Notes under the pieces: model-generated
Told to the model about the DNA's origin: nothing
Database searches by the model: none
What the model saw: the letters and a program-made list of their open reading frames with translations, nothing else
Made by a program: the position numbers and the translations under genes
Shown: positions 22,192-33,996 of the stretch, one piece after another
How the letters are laid out: each line of letters starts with the position of its first letter
Position numbering within the stretch: position 1 is the first letter of the stretch
Assembly (NCBI GenBank): GCA_947396885.1
Contig: OX377204.1
Location: 40,075,975-40,139,974 of the forward strand
Direction: 5' to 3'
Length of the DNA: 64,000 bases
Origin: Heligmosomoides polygyrus polygyrus
Lineage: Eukaryota; Nematoda; Chromadorea; Rhabditida; Heligmosomidae

Positions 22192-23428
22192 TTAGGGTGT
22201 CCAGAAAGTATCTGCAGAAAGTTTCGCAATGTTCCAGATTTTTTCTAGAATGTTCTGAAGATTTCAACATAAGTGCTGTATAAGGAAACAATCCTGCTGT
22301 ATCTGCACAACATATCCAGCTCCGTCTTCCTTGCCTATTTCAATGTACGATGGCCGTACTGCCTACCCATATTAGACACGTACTCCTTTACGAGTTTGAA
22401 TCCGGGCACTCCGCTGCAGAAGCCTATCGAAACTCGTGTCGTGTATTCGGCTCTGAAGCTCCTTCTGAACGGTCTGTGTATAGCTGGTTCGAACGCTTCA
22501 GAAGCGGAAACAGGAGTCTCGAAGATGAGCCTCGCTCTGGTCGACCGACAACGATATCTTTGGACGAACTGAGGAATCTGGCGGAGCAGCATCCCTATGA
22601 AGGTGTGCGTTATTTTGCTGCTGCTCTTGGCTCTTCCCAATCCACCGTGGGCAATGGACTGCGATCTCTTGGAAAGATTAAAAACCTCGGTCAGTGGCTC
22701 CCACACGAACTGACCGGACACAACCGGCGAAGACATCTGGACATATGCACTCAGCTGCTCTCTCGAAGTCGCGCCTTCAGCTGGCTGGGCACCATCGTCA
22801 CAGGAGATGAAAAATGGATCCTATACGTCAACCACGCTCGTAAACGTGCGTGGTGCCAACGCGATGAAGTGCCGGAACCTTTCATAAAAGGTGGAATTCA
22901 TGCGAGGAAAGTCCTGCTGAGCGTCTGGTGGGGAGTTTATGGGATCTACCATTTCGAGCTGTTGCCTGACAGCACGGATGTCACTGCTAAGGTCTGCGTT
23001 ACCCATCTGTAGAGACTGGCCAACAAGATGCGCAAGGGATAGCCCAGGCTAAACAAAGTTCCCTTGCTGCGCGATAACGCACGCCCACACATCGAGAAGA
23101 CGACTTCTCAGAGAATTCTGACACTCGGATGGGAAGTTCTGCCGCACCAACCGTACAGCCCAGATCTGGCCCCAAGTGACTACCATCTTTTTCGATCACT
23201 TCAGCATCATCTGGAAGGGAAGCGTTATGAAGATCGTGACCACCTCGAAAATGACCTCCGAGCTTTTTCGCCTCCAAGTCTACGCCAAAGGAATTCGAAG
23301 ACTAGTAGAAAGTTGGCGGAGGGTAGTCGATGTTGATGGAAATAATTTGGTTGATTAATAAAGTTGATAAAAAATTGAGTTATTTTGAAAAAGATTGTCG
23401 TATTTCTGCAGATACTTTCTAGACATCC

Positions 23429-23431
<3 letters not shown>
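22192..23431 (+). mobile_element. mariner-family DNA transposon
   Basis: The ends are inverted repeats: ttagggtgtccagaaagtat at 22192 and the reverse complement of agatactttctagacatcc at 23410-23428. About 29 bp match with four differences. A TA precedes the left end. The length of 1.24 kb is typical of mariner. It contains one transposase gene on the same strand. A (TTTA)n tract lies directly outside each end. Confidence 0.92.
22350..23358 (+). pseudogene. mariner transposase (DD34D), broken by two stops and a frameshift
   Basis: The N-terminal half is open from ATG 22350. It carries the helix-turn-helix region (..SVYSWFERFRSGNRSLEDE.., then RSGRPTTIS), WLPHEL near residue 117, and GDEKWILY with the first catalytic Asp near residue 152. 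In-frame TAG codons occur at 23010 and 23040. The same frame then continues with RDNARPH (second Asp) and [13 protein letters not shown] (third Asp). Exactly 34 residues separate the second and third Asp. A frame change near 23265-23285 leads into the normal C-terminus ..[17 protein letters not shown] ending at 23358. Catalytic residues remain, but the gene is dead. Confidence 0.92.
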
Positions 23432-23459
<28 letters not shown>

Positions 23460-23465
23460 TTGCAC

Positions 23466-24310
23466 TCACAGGTGCGCATAACACATGATCAACCAAGTTC
23501 AAAAACAGATCCAGTACTGTCCAAAAAAACTGCAGGCAAACAACAAAACTAAACTTTCTAAAATGACAAAGGAGGAAAACAAATCAGAAAGGAAGAAACA
23601 AATCAAATCAAACTCGCAACTAATGTAGAGAAGTGAAATACTAAAAGAGTGTTCTGATACCCCTGTTCTGAAGCAGTAAAAAAATCCGCTTGTCCTTTCC
23701 CTTGCAATGCCTTCATTTTACACTCGAAAACCGTGAAATCTATACTAAACAGAGACGGTGCGGTTACGAAGTCACCGCTCGAATTTATATATACCAGGAT
23801 GGAATGAGATGGTTTTGTATAAACCAGGCCAGCTATAGCGTGGTTCTTTATACTTAAAGTACTCTCGAGCAACATACTAGGCTGGTCAACACCCAAGTTT
23901 CAGGTTGTAATAGTGTACTTAGGCGAGGCAACGCTTCTTTCAGTGACAGCCATGGTCGCTTCTATAGCCGCAACTGGATGACATAAAAACCGAAATAGTC
24001 TATAGAGTGGAAACATTTTTCAAAAATATATTAGCTGAAGTCTGACCTCTCTTGCTAACCAACTAACTCCACTGGCAACAAAGTCTAGGGCCACGTGTTG
24101 TGATAAAAGGTGATCGTCCAAATTTTGATCCAATAACGTGGCATTATATAGGAGCAAAACGTTGACATTGCAGCAGTGTTTAAAAGGGTATAAACTGTTT
24201 AGTTTCATGAAAGCAAAGCAAGGTGAAAGGAATATCATCATCTAAGATCATATCATAGCAGCATTCAACACAATCATCATATAGTCACAGGACTTATATC
24301 TTTTAGTGTA
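23466..24310. other. Unassigned stretch
   Basis: A 97-codon minus-strand frame (23603-23896) is the only long one and matches nothing I know. A short MAVTERSV.. frame lies on the minus strand near 23950. No repeat boundary was seen. Confidence 0.35.
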
Positions 24311-25070
24311 ATGTCAATTTCACAAAAAATCTTTGAGCTCTTGCACAAGTGGCGCCGCGGAAGTGGAGCGGCGGCAGCAGTCCGCAACATCAGCAGCGCA
24401 TTGGGGGAGGGACCACGACCATCAACACCGTAAACCGCTACTTTGTACGATTCACAAAAGGAGACGCGGACTTCGAAGGCAAACCTCGGTCGGGTCGCCC
24501 CCAAGCGGCGAAAGCCTCCGCTTTTCAAGGAGGATCCAGGAGCTGCCACCCGGAGTCTTGTGACTCTAGCATTCTCTCCTAAAAAGGAGGCAACTGAGGA
24601 TTGAAAGGGTAGCGTCAAGCGGCAAACCACTGCATACCTTGCTTTCAAGCAGTTTTCTAGTAGGAGTAGTTTCAAACGCTCTATTTGGTCTGTGGACTCG
24701 GATGGCCCTATGTACAGTCGTCAGCCGCCTCCCACTCTCGACTACCGAAAAATGCTGACTCGGTGCATCCCGCATGCCTTGACCGATAGCATGCGGTTCG
24801 CCCGCATATCCATCTGCCAGTCTCTCCTTCTCCCCTCTCCTCGCAAGGAGTTTCTCGAAGACCTGGTTACCCGGGAATGAGAGTAGATTTCCCTACGACT
24901 CCAATGCACACCGTTACTTTTGGCTATTTCGAGAAGAGCAGCCAACGCAAGCAAAGCCGAACGCGCACCTCAACAAGGTTTTTTGCGCTGTTTCTGCGAT
25001 TCGAAGAGAATGCTGTACTACCTTCCACAAGGGGATACGGTCACCGCTGCCGTTTCCGCCTGTTCCACTC
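24311..25070 (+). pseudogene. Second mariner-type transposase, old fragment
   Basis: From ATG 24311 the frame reads MSISQKIFELLHKWRRGSG and then NRYFVRFTKGDADFEGKPRS-GRP, the DNA-binding HTH region of a mariner/SETMAR-type transposase. After frame changes, remnants follow: IPHALTDSMRFARISIC near 24770, LLPSPRKEFLEDLVT near 24826, AHRYFWLFREEQPTQAKPN near 24905 and LPQGDTVTAAV near 25030. In place of the usual GDES the sequence supports GNES, so the first catalytic Asp is changed. The second and third Asp region is absent, the copy ending before the (TA)n(GA)n tract. It is a different subfamily from the element at 22192. Confidence 0.8.
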
Positions 25071-25106
25071 CTAAAATCCTTTCATGGCTAAGAAAAGTTT
25101 CACCAA

Positions 25107-25109
25107 GTT

Positions 25110-25176
<67 letters not shown>
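25107..25176 (+). repeat. (TA)n(GA)n compound microsatellite
   Basis: About 20 TA units are followed directly by about 13 GA units. Confidence 0.95.
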
Positions 25177-25178
<2 letters not shown>

Positions 25179-25250
25179 CACACAAGACGGAAGGCATACG
25201 ATCTCACCTAGCACGTAAGTTGGCACTGGAAAATCCACTTTCCCATTCAG

Positions 25251-25448
25251 AATACCTTCATTGTCGTCCGCATTCGGACCGAAGAACTCGCCAACGCAGA
25301 ACAGCAAGTCAAATGGGCCATTCTGAAGAAAAGAGATTCGAGGAAAGCTCTTTCATGTTTCGAAAATAACGACAAGAACCTTCTTATTGATGACATCAAC
25401 CTTCTTGACGAGCTGATCAAAGTGGCCGCAAACGTCGCCGACACATAA
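25251..25448 (+). CDS. Last exon of an unidentified plus-strand gene
   Basis: A consensus acceptor (tttcccattcag, ending at 25250) opens a 66-codon frame ending with TAA at 25446-25448. The residues are helical and charged (RIRTEELANAEQQVKWAILK, then ..DINLLDELIKVAANVADT), compatible with a coiled-coil tail. The opposite frame is also open, but acceptor, composition and stop favour the plus strand. It would be convergent with GPATCH11, whose stop lies 384 bp away. Upstream exons were not found; the region before it is mariner and microsatellite. Family unknown. Confidence 0.5.
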   Translation, partial: NTFIVVRIRTEELANAEQQVKWAILKKRDSRKALSCFENNDKNLLIDDINLLDELIKVAANVADT

Positions 25449-25831
25449 AACCCGTGTCTGATCTTTAGACATGCCTAGTGGTAAGTGCCGTGATGTTAAT
25501 GGGAAACTCATCAATGATCAAACTCAGGGCGAAACATAGAAACGAAAGACTCATTCGTTACAGATAAGGAAAACAGGCGCGCGTTCACTCTTTACCGAAC
25601 GTCAAAACAAACAGTAAGCAAGAGGAAATAGCTATTACAATCAACGGAGTTAAGGCAGTCATTATAAATAAGAATTTTAAAGTTTGTGGAAAGCGACGAC
25701 TGAAATACACAAAGATATGCGTACATAAAGGGCTAAAGTACAACTACCGTTCACCTCATTACACTACACTATAAGTGGAATTAGTTGAAATTTCAAGAGA
25801 TATGTTGACGAGATTCGATACCCGTGATACG

Positions 25832-28800
25832 TTACTCGTCTATGGAGCTGTGTGCTTGTCGATCTTGTCCAGGACAATAGTTATCGAACTCTTCTTGGTT
25901 TTCGAACTGACATCCGCACCAAATACAGTATCTGTGAGTCTCTCGAAGGTAATCGGTAATCCGGTCCAACCTATGAACAAAAAAGTCAACAAGCACACGG
26001 CTAAGAGAAAAACAGAAGAAGAACTGAAAATAGGTAGCATGACCTAGCGAGTTGCGCAAAAATAATCCAAACAATAATTTCCTCCTGTCTATTAATACAA
26101 AAGTAGTCCAGCGCTAACAATTGTAAAGTTCAACATATAGGAAAACAACGTACGAAAATCACTTCCTAACCTTTCCTGCAGGATTTCATCTGGCAACTCA
26201 TTAAAGCGCTCTTCTTCCAATGCTTCCTTCCCGTTAGCATAAAAGAACCTAAAACAAACCTATTAAGTATAGTTTTTATGCTTACGGAAGAACACATACA
26301 ACATTTCAGATTCCGTATATAGGATAGAATGTATAGGATAGAATGTCCGTATATAGGACACACTACAACCCAAGAGAAACTGTAAATTCTAGGCCCTCTA
26401 GTAAAGTTATCAAGCGATCAAATTTCATATAAATAAGGAGGCAGCAGAAATACTGAAGCCTCTAGACCATGAATTCACCGCAAACACTGCATTATTTCTT
26501 TCGCAGTCCTACTTGAAAATGTGACGCTCTTACAATGAACAATGCGTGTTGACTGTATACCATACCAGTATTCAATTGAGAAGCTTTGAGAGAAGCATGC
26601 TAGAAATTGTGCAATTCCACATAGGAATCCAGAGGTGCTTCTGATAGCGGGGCGGGGTGGAGGAAGAGAGGTAGGGATGCAATCGTGTACTAATCGTTGG
26701 ATATTTTACCTACTCCTGAAAGCCATATCTGGCAGCGGTAGTCCGGTCAGCGCTGAGTTGTTATAAGACGGGAATTATTTCACTGCACTCAATACGTATA
26801 TAACAGCGTTACTCAGTTTCTACCAGCCGACTTTAACGGACTTTTCCTTGGAGGATAAGGCTAACATAATATCATAGATAATATAGCGTGTAGAGCAGTG
26901 GGAGCGAGTGCCGACTGTAATGTGCAGCAGGGATGGGCGGAAATTTTGAAAATTTTCCCAGAAAACAGAAAATCGCTTCCTTCAGAAAACAGAAAAGCCA
27001 GCGTTTTAACTTGCAAGCGTTTATAAAAATTTCTAGTACACTCCAAATTCAATACAATTGGGAAATTGTAAATCTTGAGAGATCCTAGGAACGAACACAA
27101 TGAAGCCTTATGAGAAGAAATAGTAATAATATGATGGAGTGGGAGGTTTAAGTGACCGTTCGTTTTTTCTATTGTATTGCTTGAGTTCATAGACACCCTC
27201 GCAACATACTCTAAAGCTGTGTAGAGATTCTTTGAGTATTACTGCCTGCGGCAGAGCTTCGAGAATATTTCTCCTTGTAAGTGACCTAGTTTCCGCGTAG
27301 CTGAAAGTTTTCATCTCAGCAATGCACTTTACAGCACCTAGTTACTCCTTAGCAGCCTAAAGACAATTGTATACTGCATTGGATTGATATTTCACAATAT
27401 TGTACAATACGATATTGTAACTGAAGCGGCTGTCCGCATAACATTTTATGTGAAAGTGCTTTCTTGAATGCGAAAGAAACTATTGTATAGAATAGAGTCC
27501 AAGTATATATCCTCTCCATCATATTATTATTATTATTTCTATTCATATCTACATCTCAGTGGAAGACCAGCAGAGCCTCCTTGCAGTACAAGAAGGGAGA
27601 CGTGCGCAACGATTGGCAACTATCGCCCAATCTACCTGCTGTCCGTTGTCTACAAGCTGTTCACTCGAATCAGCCTAAATTAGATCACCCGAACACTGGA
27701 CGAAGGGCAGCCAGCGTTCCTACTCAGAACATCAGAGTCCTTCGAGAGGTGTACTGCGGATTCAAGACCAAGACTTCACCATTCTACAACGACGTCGTCA
27801 TCGACGTGAAGAGTGGAGTTCGGCAAGGGATACCATATCTCTAAAGCTCTTCAGCGCCACCATCGAAAACGCCATGCACAAACTGGAAGGGGAAGACATG
27901 AGAGTGAAGGTCGACGACCGGCAGCTGCACCATCTGCGCTTCGCTGACGACATCGTGCTCATAGCACCGAGCATCAGCCAGGCGGAGCGAATGCTGGCCG
28001 ACTTCGATCGTGTATGTGGGAACGTTGGACTGCAGCTGAATCTTACGAAAACAATGATCATGAGGAGCGGACAAGTTTCTGATGCCCCATCCTCGCTCAA
28101 CGGAACGAACATCTCCGAATGCTCCAGCTATGTGTATCTGGGTCGCGAAGTCAACATGGCCAACGACCTTGCACCAGAGCTGGGCAGGAGGAAGCTAGCG
28201 GCTTAGAGCTTTCAAGAGCGTCGAAGAAGTGGTGAAGAAGACGACGAACATCCGTCTCCGTGCTCGCCTTTTCGACTGCACTAATACACGCCTCAGAGAC
28301 CTGGGCCTTACGAAAGCAGGATGAAGCGCGAACAGTGTCGCGCAGCGTGGAATCGAGAGGACGATGCTCGGAGTAACACGACTTACGCAATTGAGAGAAG
28401 GCCTCGTCCGAGCTTCGTCGACGTTCGGAGATCAGAGACGCTGTCGCATGGGCCAAGTCGTCGAAAATTGGGTGGGTCGGCCACGTAATGCGCTTCGCAG
28501 ACACCCGCTGAACTAGAGCCGTCACCGACTCGATCCGCGTGATGTCAAAGAACACCAGGACCCCCAGCAACTCGTTGCTCGGACTTCTTCGTGAATGCCT
28601 TGACACGCGATATGACGGTTTTCGTGTCCCTCCAGCGCAAAGGATCCATTGGGGCACTCTGGCACGCGAGACGGACGCAATGAGACGGTGCTTGTGCCCG
28701 CTTGAACAACTCGATGATCAATGGGGTGACTGATGATACAGGTGATTCCTGGAAAATTTCGTGTATCACTACTGCATCATTGCATCAGCAAAATCAAAGC

Positions 28801-31800
28801 TAACTAAAACTTTTCTGTTTCCAATTTTTGGCAAATAAAAGGTTAGCAATGCACAGTGTTAGAAAAGCAGCTTTGCCAAAGGTTTTACAAAAAGCATTCA
28901 TTTCGTATGACCGGCCAACAAATTTCGATTTTTAAACCGGAGGTGGAGAATAGTCCTGCCCACAGTAACTCTAGGGCAAGTAATTAGTTAATACAAAATT
29001 AAATGCCCCTAAAAACACTAGATTTATACCTTTAATATAAAATTGTAATCGTAGGTAGTCCAAACTACGGCTAATATCGAAAGTTATCCAAATCATGAAA
29101 GTTGAGAAATGTCCTATGAAGGAACTCCATTTCAGCAGCACTTACACAATCGATCAAGCAAACAAGGCGGCATGCACATTCGAAAACGTCACATGCTTGT
29201 CATTTAAAATACTCTAGATACACTAATTTGGAATGAAACTCGTGGTTCTGATATACTCTTGGATTTCTGTAATAGGATCTCCATGACACAATTTTGTTCG
29301 CAGCTCTATTTTTTGTTTTTTGGCCACTTTTTGGCCATTTGCCAGAAAAAAAAATTGCCCAAAACAGCCAGAAAATCAGAAAACAGAAATTCCTCCCATC
29401 CCTGACCCAATACAAGACTATTAATTCAGATTTCCCGCCCAGGCTAACCAAGCCATCCATCCATCCGGGATCGGTGAATTAAGAGCGGACTTGTCTGTGA
29501 AGCATAAAGCGCTGAGTTGTTCATCTGGGCACGACAAGTCATTGTATCGCCAAATACGCACTCTAGTCACATCAACGACATCCCATAGAAGTAAAACGCG
29601 TAGCGCATCCCAAACGGGATTGAGTAACGCCGTCCTTCATATCATAGAAGACTTCTATGACTTCGATATCAGTGGCTTCACCAAAAGAATACCCTCTTCA
29701 TTTCACTTCATTCCTCTATAAATCAAGGATTAATTGAGGAGCGCAGAAGGAAGTGTTTAATTTTCCAGCATTCGGCGTGCTTCCTTCTCGTCGAATTCAA
29801 TATACTGAGAACATCTCACCTCATCATTCTCCGACCTGCGACACTGATGAATCGTCCATTACTATCTTTACAGTAGCATGTTCACAATCGGATGCGCCGA
29901 CTCTCCTGTACACCCGGAATCAAGCGCCCTGTCCAAATTACCAGGGTAGGCCAGAACGGGGAAAATTGATAGTACTACGGGAAGTACCACCCTTGATGTA
30001 GTAGAAAGACATGTTTCGTTTCTGCTGAGTCCTTGAACCAAAACAGCTACGGGTCCTCGAAGGTGGCGCACAGTATCGCACCGTCAGCGCGTGCCCACGT
30101 GCATACGTGTGTGCGCGCTGACGTATGGGACGAGGAGAAAGGCTCTGCGGAAAGCGAATTGGTGGCTCACCAGGGACTGACGCTGCTTCACAGGTGCTAG
30201 GCCAGGTGTTCGACTCCCGTGCTATGCACTATCTTTGCAGTTTTTCAAGACCGTTGCCTACTTTACCAATTTGCTTCCTACCTATCTATAACACATTTAT
30301 TTCACATTACATTGTCAAAGGACCAGATTCGTAATCAACACCCCAGATAACCCCATCAGACAAAGTTGCGCGAAAACGGTGACCATGACCTTACCATTGG
30401 TCACCCCAAACCTACTGTAACCTCCCGTACTCCAGCGTGATACCAAAAACGGATGTCAGATTCGTGATCAGCACCCCAAATAACCCCCTGGGAGAAGTTC
30501 GGGCGAAATCGGTGATTATGACCTTGACCGCCCTAGTCACCCGTACCTCCAGTGAGGTCACTGTTTAACATTCGCTGAAAACACAAAACGTTGTATAATA
30601 CAAAAAGTGAGGGAAGTGAGTGAAGCACAGCTCAAAGTAAACCCTTATTTGAGAATTGACAGTGAAACAAATGTGTAGAACATCTGTAGGAAGAAAGCCG
30701 AATTAAACCACCATTAGGGCACTATTGTACTTTCACCACTTCAGAGATCGAGGAGAGAACGAAAAAATATCGAAAAAAATTTGCCCAAATCTCGACTGGG
30801 GGGGGGTTATTTGGGGTACTGATCACGAATCTGACATCCGTTTTTGAAATTTCGGTCAATTACGGTAGGTCACATCAGGTACGGGTGACTAGGGCTGTCG
30901 AGGTTATAATCACCGATTTTGTCGACCATTCGACTGGGTTATTTGGGGGTGCTGATCACGAATCTGACTTCCTGTTTTCGTATTACGCTGGAGTACGGGA
31001 AGTTACAATAGTTATGGGTGAGCGGTCATGAAAAAAGGTATAGCAGTAACGGAGTCGAACACCTGGTCTAGCACCTGTAAAGCAGCGTCGCACCCTGCTG
31101 AGCCAGCGATTCGCTTGCCGCAGAGCCTTTCGCCACGTCTTATAGGTCAGCGCGCGTGAACGTATGCACTTTAGCACGCTCTGATGGTGCGATACTGCAC
31201 CCTACCCTCGACGGCCCGTAGCTCTTTTGGTTCAACGACCCAGCAAAAACGAAACATGTTTTTCTACTATAGAGCGGAGATTCTCGCAGTGCCATCCATT
31301 TTCCCGTTCAGACTAAAGCCTGAGACCCTTCCCTGGTTATTATTCCATTCATCCTGGTTCGGTTCACTGTTTGTTACCAGACTTGTGTGGTAAGGACAAA
31401 ACACTGACTCTTCACTGGCTAGTAGAGTTCACTTCGGTTAACAGCAGGGCCACCCCAGATGCTCACAAGAGAAAGGAAACTGCCACAAAGGAATCAGTCA
31501 TTCATTACCTCAGCACATCATCTTCATCACTTTCAGTCCGGCCAAACTTAACGGCTTCCGAGCAGTCATCCTTTCTTTCTGGGTAACTTTTCCAGAACCA
31601 TGATTCCTTCGGCAATTCAATATCCATCCTAAACGTTTTTGTTCCAGTTTTAGCTAATCAAGACAAGCTTGGAGAGACCCGCTGCTCACCTCAAATCCAG
31701 TTCGACACAGATTTTCCTGCTTGAGAGAATATCTCGTATCAAATCTCTTGTATTAGAAACCTCCCTTTTTCGTTTTTGGTAGTCATGCATGAGTTCGACC

Positions 31801-33884
31801 TGCAACGACATATCACAAAATATGGATGTGGTTTGCAATGAATACGACCATTCTTCAAATCACGCCGTTGCACCCAAATCTCTTTTGGAGATTTTTGCAA
31901 AGAAATTTTCTTGAATGTACAGACCGATTGACTATATCAGGGCCAAGTACAGCATAGAGACAATGATCGGAAGCGATTCAAGGCATTTTATATGAACACT
32001 AAAAGGAACTTGCGCTTGTAAGTTTCTCCGACTGAATGGAACGGGGTTTGTTGCTAAGAAGGCTGTGGCAATCCTATCGCCCCATGTCCCAGACTGCAGA
32101 CTGAAAAGCTGGAGAATTCTAATGCCTCACGTGTTGCTCCGCTCGCCGCTTCATGCGATCCATTTCCCGCTGAAGCCTTTGCCTAGCCTGTTGCTCTCGA
32201 TCAGACTCGAGGCCGAGTCCTGTTCTGCACGACCTCACCTCAACGGGAATAGGTTCCTTGATTCCCGACCCGAGGTCGTTCTCTAAATGAAGAACATTTA
32301 CATAACCGCTTAATATCAGGATAAAAATCGATAAAGCTTACCGTCTTTCTTCTTTCCTAGACTCATTCCTGGCTTGAACCCCATTTTAGCCATGAGAGCA
32401 AATCCTCTCGATGTCTCCGGAACCGGCTTACTCAGCGCTTCTTCGCGAAGGGTTTTCTCTTCAAACAAGAAGAGATACTACATTTATTAGGAAAGCAGTC
32501 AATTGCAAGAGAAGGAATTGGAGTGAGGAAGTCCTAAGGATCTATCCTAAAGGCTATTCTTAGCAGCAGCATGAAGCGGGACAGACGGTAAAGACGAAAA
32601 CGAGCGCTTCAAAGTTCTGCTCAAAAACGGTGGCAAAATTAAAAGTGAGCTATTATCTAAGGACAATAAACTACTCCATCCTGCGAACGGACATTGCCTT
32701 GTAAATTCCAACAATGCAGCTGGATCCCATCCTGCATTGTTCGATCCTCTTTCCAACGATGCCTCCCCCTCTCCCTCCCCAAATACACTAGGATAAGCCC
32801 AATCCATTGCTCCCTCTCTCACACACACTGACAAAACTGCAATCTTTAATGTTTCGCACCTAAGTCTTGCTTCTTTCTGGGGAGCGATCTCGCCTCGTGC
32901 TTCTCGTTTTGTTTTTCAGCCTCCATCTTCAGCCATCTCTTGTGTTCCCGACTAGTTGCAAGCCCTGAAAGAGAGGTTTCAGTCCCTGTAACCTTGATAA
33001 ATTTATCTCGCTCTGATTTAATCCTACGTTTTATGGACAGCACTAACATTCGATAGTGCTGTTGCTCCTAGTGGCACCATAATGCTTCCTTCATTCGTCC
33101 AGAGTCGATCTCTACGGAGAGTTTTCCGCATAGACGGAAAACTGGTTAGGTGGTAATGAATCCACTTTCTCATGGAGAAACCCTCTCCATTATTCTGACG
33201 AATATTTCGGCTCAAAACAACAGCTGCTAAGAATTCGCAATGTTATTGTTTTCTGAATCCATTCAGCTAAGATGTGTAAGGTACCAAAATGACATCAATA
33301 GGCAAGTGGGCGCATAAGACTTACGGCGCACACACTTGCCCCACCTGAAAGTCTCGAGTTGGAGGGCTGATTCGAAACAAGGGCACCAGCACTGCAATTA
33401 ATGATTGGCCGGTTTCGTCGCACACGCCTAATCAGTTATGTCATGACAAATTGCCAAAGAACTTTCAATGCGTATCTTAGAAAAACCTGACTGCAGCGTG
33501 GATGGAAGACACTTTGGATTTCGAGGGCACCCCGAAATTTCTTTATCCGAATCTCGCCCATGAGGATTGACAAGTCGTCCGTCACCTAGGGGTCGGTGAA
33601 CCGGTAGCAGATGTTTGGGTGGGGTAAAGCACCAGACCCTCCTTTATCTGGCCACCAAAAAATACTGTACCGGTCAAACTTAAATTCAAGCAAGCTAACG
33701 ACCAACGAACAAGCGAACAACTGAACTAGAATGCAAGAGTCATCCTACGAAAGTATTGATTAACGCCGACCTCTATCACTTTGACTAACAGACAGTACGA
33801 GTAACACGTAGATGTACCTGGCTTAACATTTTGTGTGAGCTTCAGAAAATCCTCCGACATGTAGTCATCGGAGTCATCGCTCAT
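25832..33884 (-). CDS. GPATCH11: GPATCH11-like G-patch protein, complete, seven exons
   Basis: Exons (minus): 33818-33884, 32860-32964, 32342-32458, 32131-32282, 31690-31799, 31509-31628, 25832-25970. The total is 810 nt, 269 residues, with every splice phase in agreement. The acidic start MSDDSDDYMSEDFL is typical of the family. The G-patch lies at about residues 70-120: RGFALMAKMGFKPGMSLGKK, then GIKEPIPVEVR and TGLGLE. A coiled, basic region follows, then ELDLRMDIELPKESWFWKSY. The C-terminal DUF4187 domain carries ITDYLRETHRYCIWCG and FDNYCPGQD (paired cysteines). G-patch proteins activate DEAH helicases; vertebrate GPATCH11 is nuclear and linked to splicing and kinetochores. The last intron (5.5 kb) is full of transposons. 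The gene probably sits second in an operon. Confidence 0.95.
26928..29404. mobile_element. hAT-like inverted-repeat element in the GPATCH11 intron
   Basis: The left end CAGGGATGGGCGGAAATTTT is matched by the reverse complement of the right end (CAGGGATGGGAGGAATTTC). Ends starting with CAGGG fit hAT-type elements, but no 8-bp duplication is visible (atgtgcag against acccaata), so the assignment is weak. RTE copy D sits inside. No hAT transposase was recognised. Confidence 0.5.
27545..28735 (+). mobile_element. RTE-clade LINE, copy D (5'-truncated)
   Basis: It starts inside the RT (SQWKTSRASLQYKKGD) and keeps HLRFADDIVLIAPSISQAER (motif C) near 27935, LNGTNISECSSYVYLGREVN near 28098, and WVGHVMRFADTR near 28470. 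A C-terminal RTE tail follows in a shifted frame to the stop near 28733 (..CPLEQLDDQWGD). It contains a deletion near 27720 and several frame changes. It is closest to copy C and lies antisense to GPATCH11 within its last intron. Confidence 0.85.
29428..29660 (+). mobile_element. SINE copy (head truncated)
   Basis: It aligns with 15755-15970 of the reference SINE: tttcccgcccaggctaacca at the start, gggatcggtgaattaa, gacttgtctg, aagtcattgtatcgccaaat, and gattgagtaacgccgtcctt at the end. The tRNA head is missing. Confidence 0.8.
30001..31275. repeat. Large foldback element with a tRNA-like motif in each arm
   Basis: The left arm (30001-30540) and right arm (30790-31275) are inverted copies of each other at roughly 80 percent, with termini gtagaaagacatgtttcg and cgaaacatgtttttctac flanked by TA. 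Each arm contains a stretch with tRNA-like control boxes: ggtggctcaccaggg then aggtgttcgactcccg near 30165-30220 on the left, and the corresponding inverted stretch near 31060-31110. Inner phrases such as gatcagcaccccaaataacc repeat at 30345, 30470 and, inverted, near 30820 and 30950. No protein is encoded. It lies in the GPATCH11 last intron. Confidence 0.75.
31345..31440 (+). mobile_element. SINE fragment (core)
   Basis: It contains ggttcggtt, taccagacttgtgtggtaag and cactgactcttcactggct, matching the SINE core. It ends about 70 bp before GPATCH11 exon 31509-31628. Confidence 0.6.
33575..33695 (+). mobile_element. SINE fragment in GPATCH11 intron 1
   Basis: Phrases ggggtcggtgaaccggtagc, ggggtaaagcaccaga and tatctggccacca match the SINE body in order. 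The copy is well diverged. Confidence 0.55.
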
Positions 33885-33996
33885 TCCGAATCCTACAACA
33901 ATCACATCACGTCACCACTTCCTCACACTGCTTCGCAAAAATTAAATGCCTATCAACACTCCTCTTATTCACAACGGTCTTGTTGTACACTTTATT
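33885..33996 (-). promoter_or_regulatory. Putative operon intercistronic region with trans-splice acceptor
   Basis: On the minus strand, an AATAAA at 33996-33991 could end the upstream THRAP3/BCLAF1-like transcript. About 98 nt further on, gattgttgtag (AG at 33894-33893) precedes the GPATCH11 ATG by only 8 nt. A poly(A) signal about 100 nt before a splice acceptor near the next start codon is the usual signature of a nematode operon, where the second message receives an SL2-type leader. The family rule is established; the call here is inference. Confidence 0.6.

Noticed and set aside
22083..22283. Open frame with YLFIYLFIYLF repeats
   Set aside because: Translation of the (TTTA)n microsatellite.
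28539..28733. Independent small gene at 28539-28733
   Set aside because: It is the C-terminal tail of RTE copy D in a shifted frame; the same tail occurs inverted at 44390-44585.
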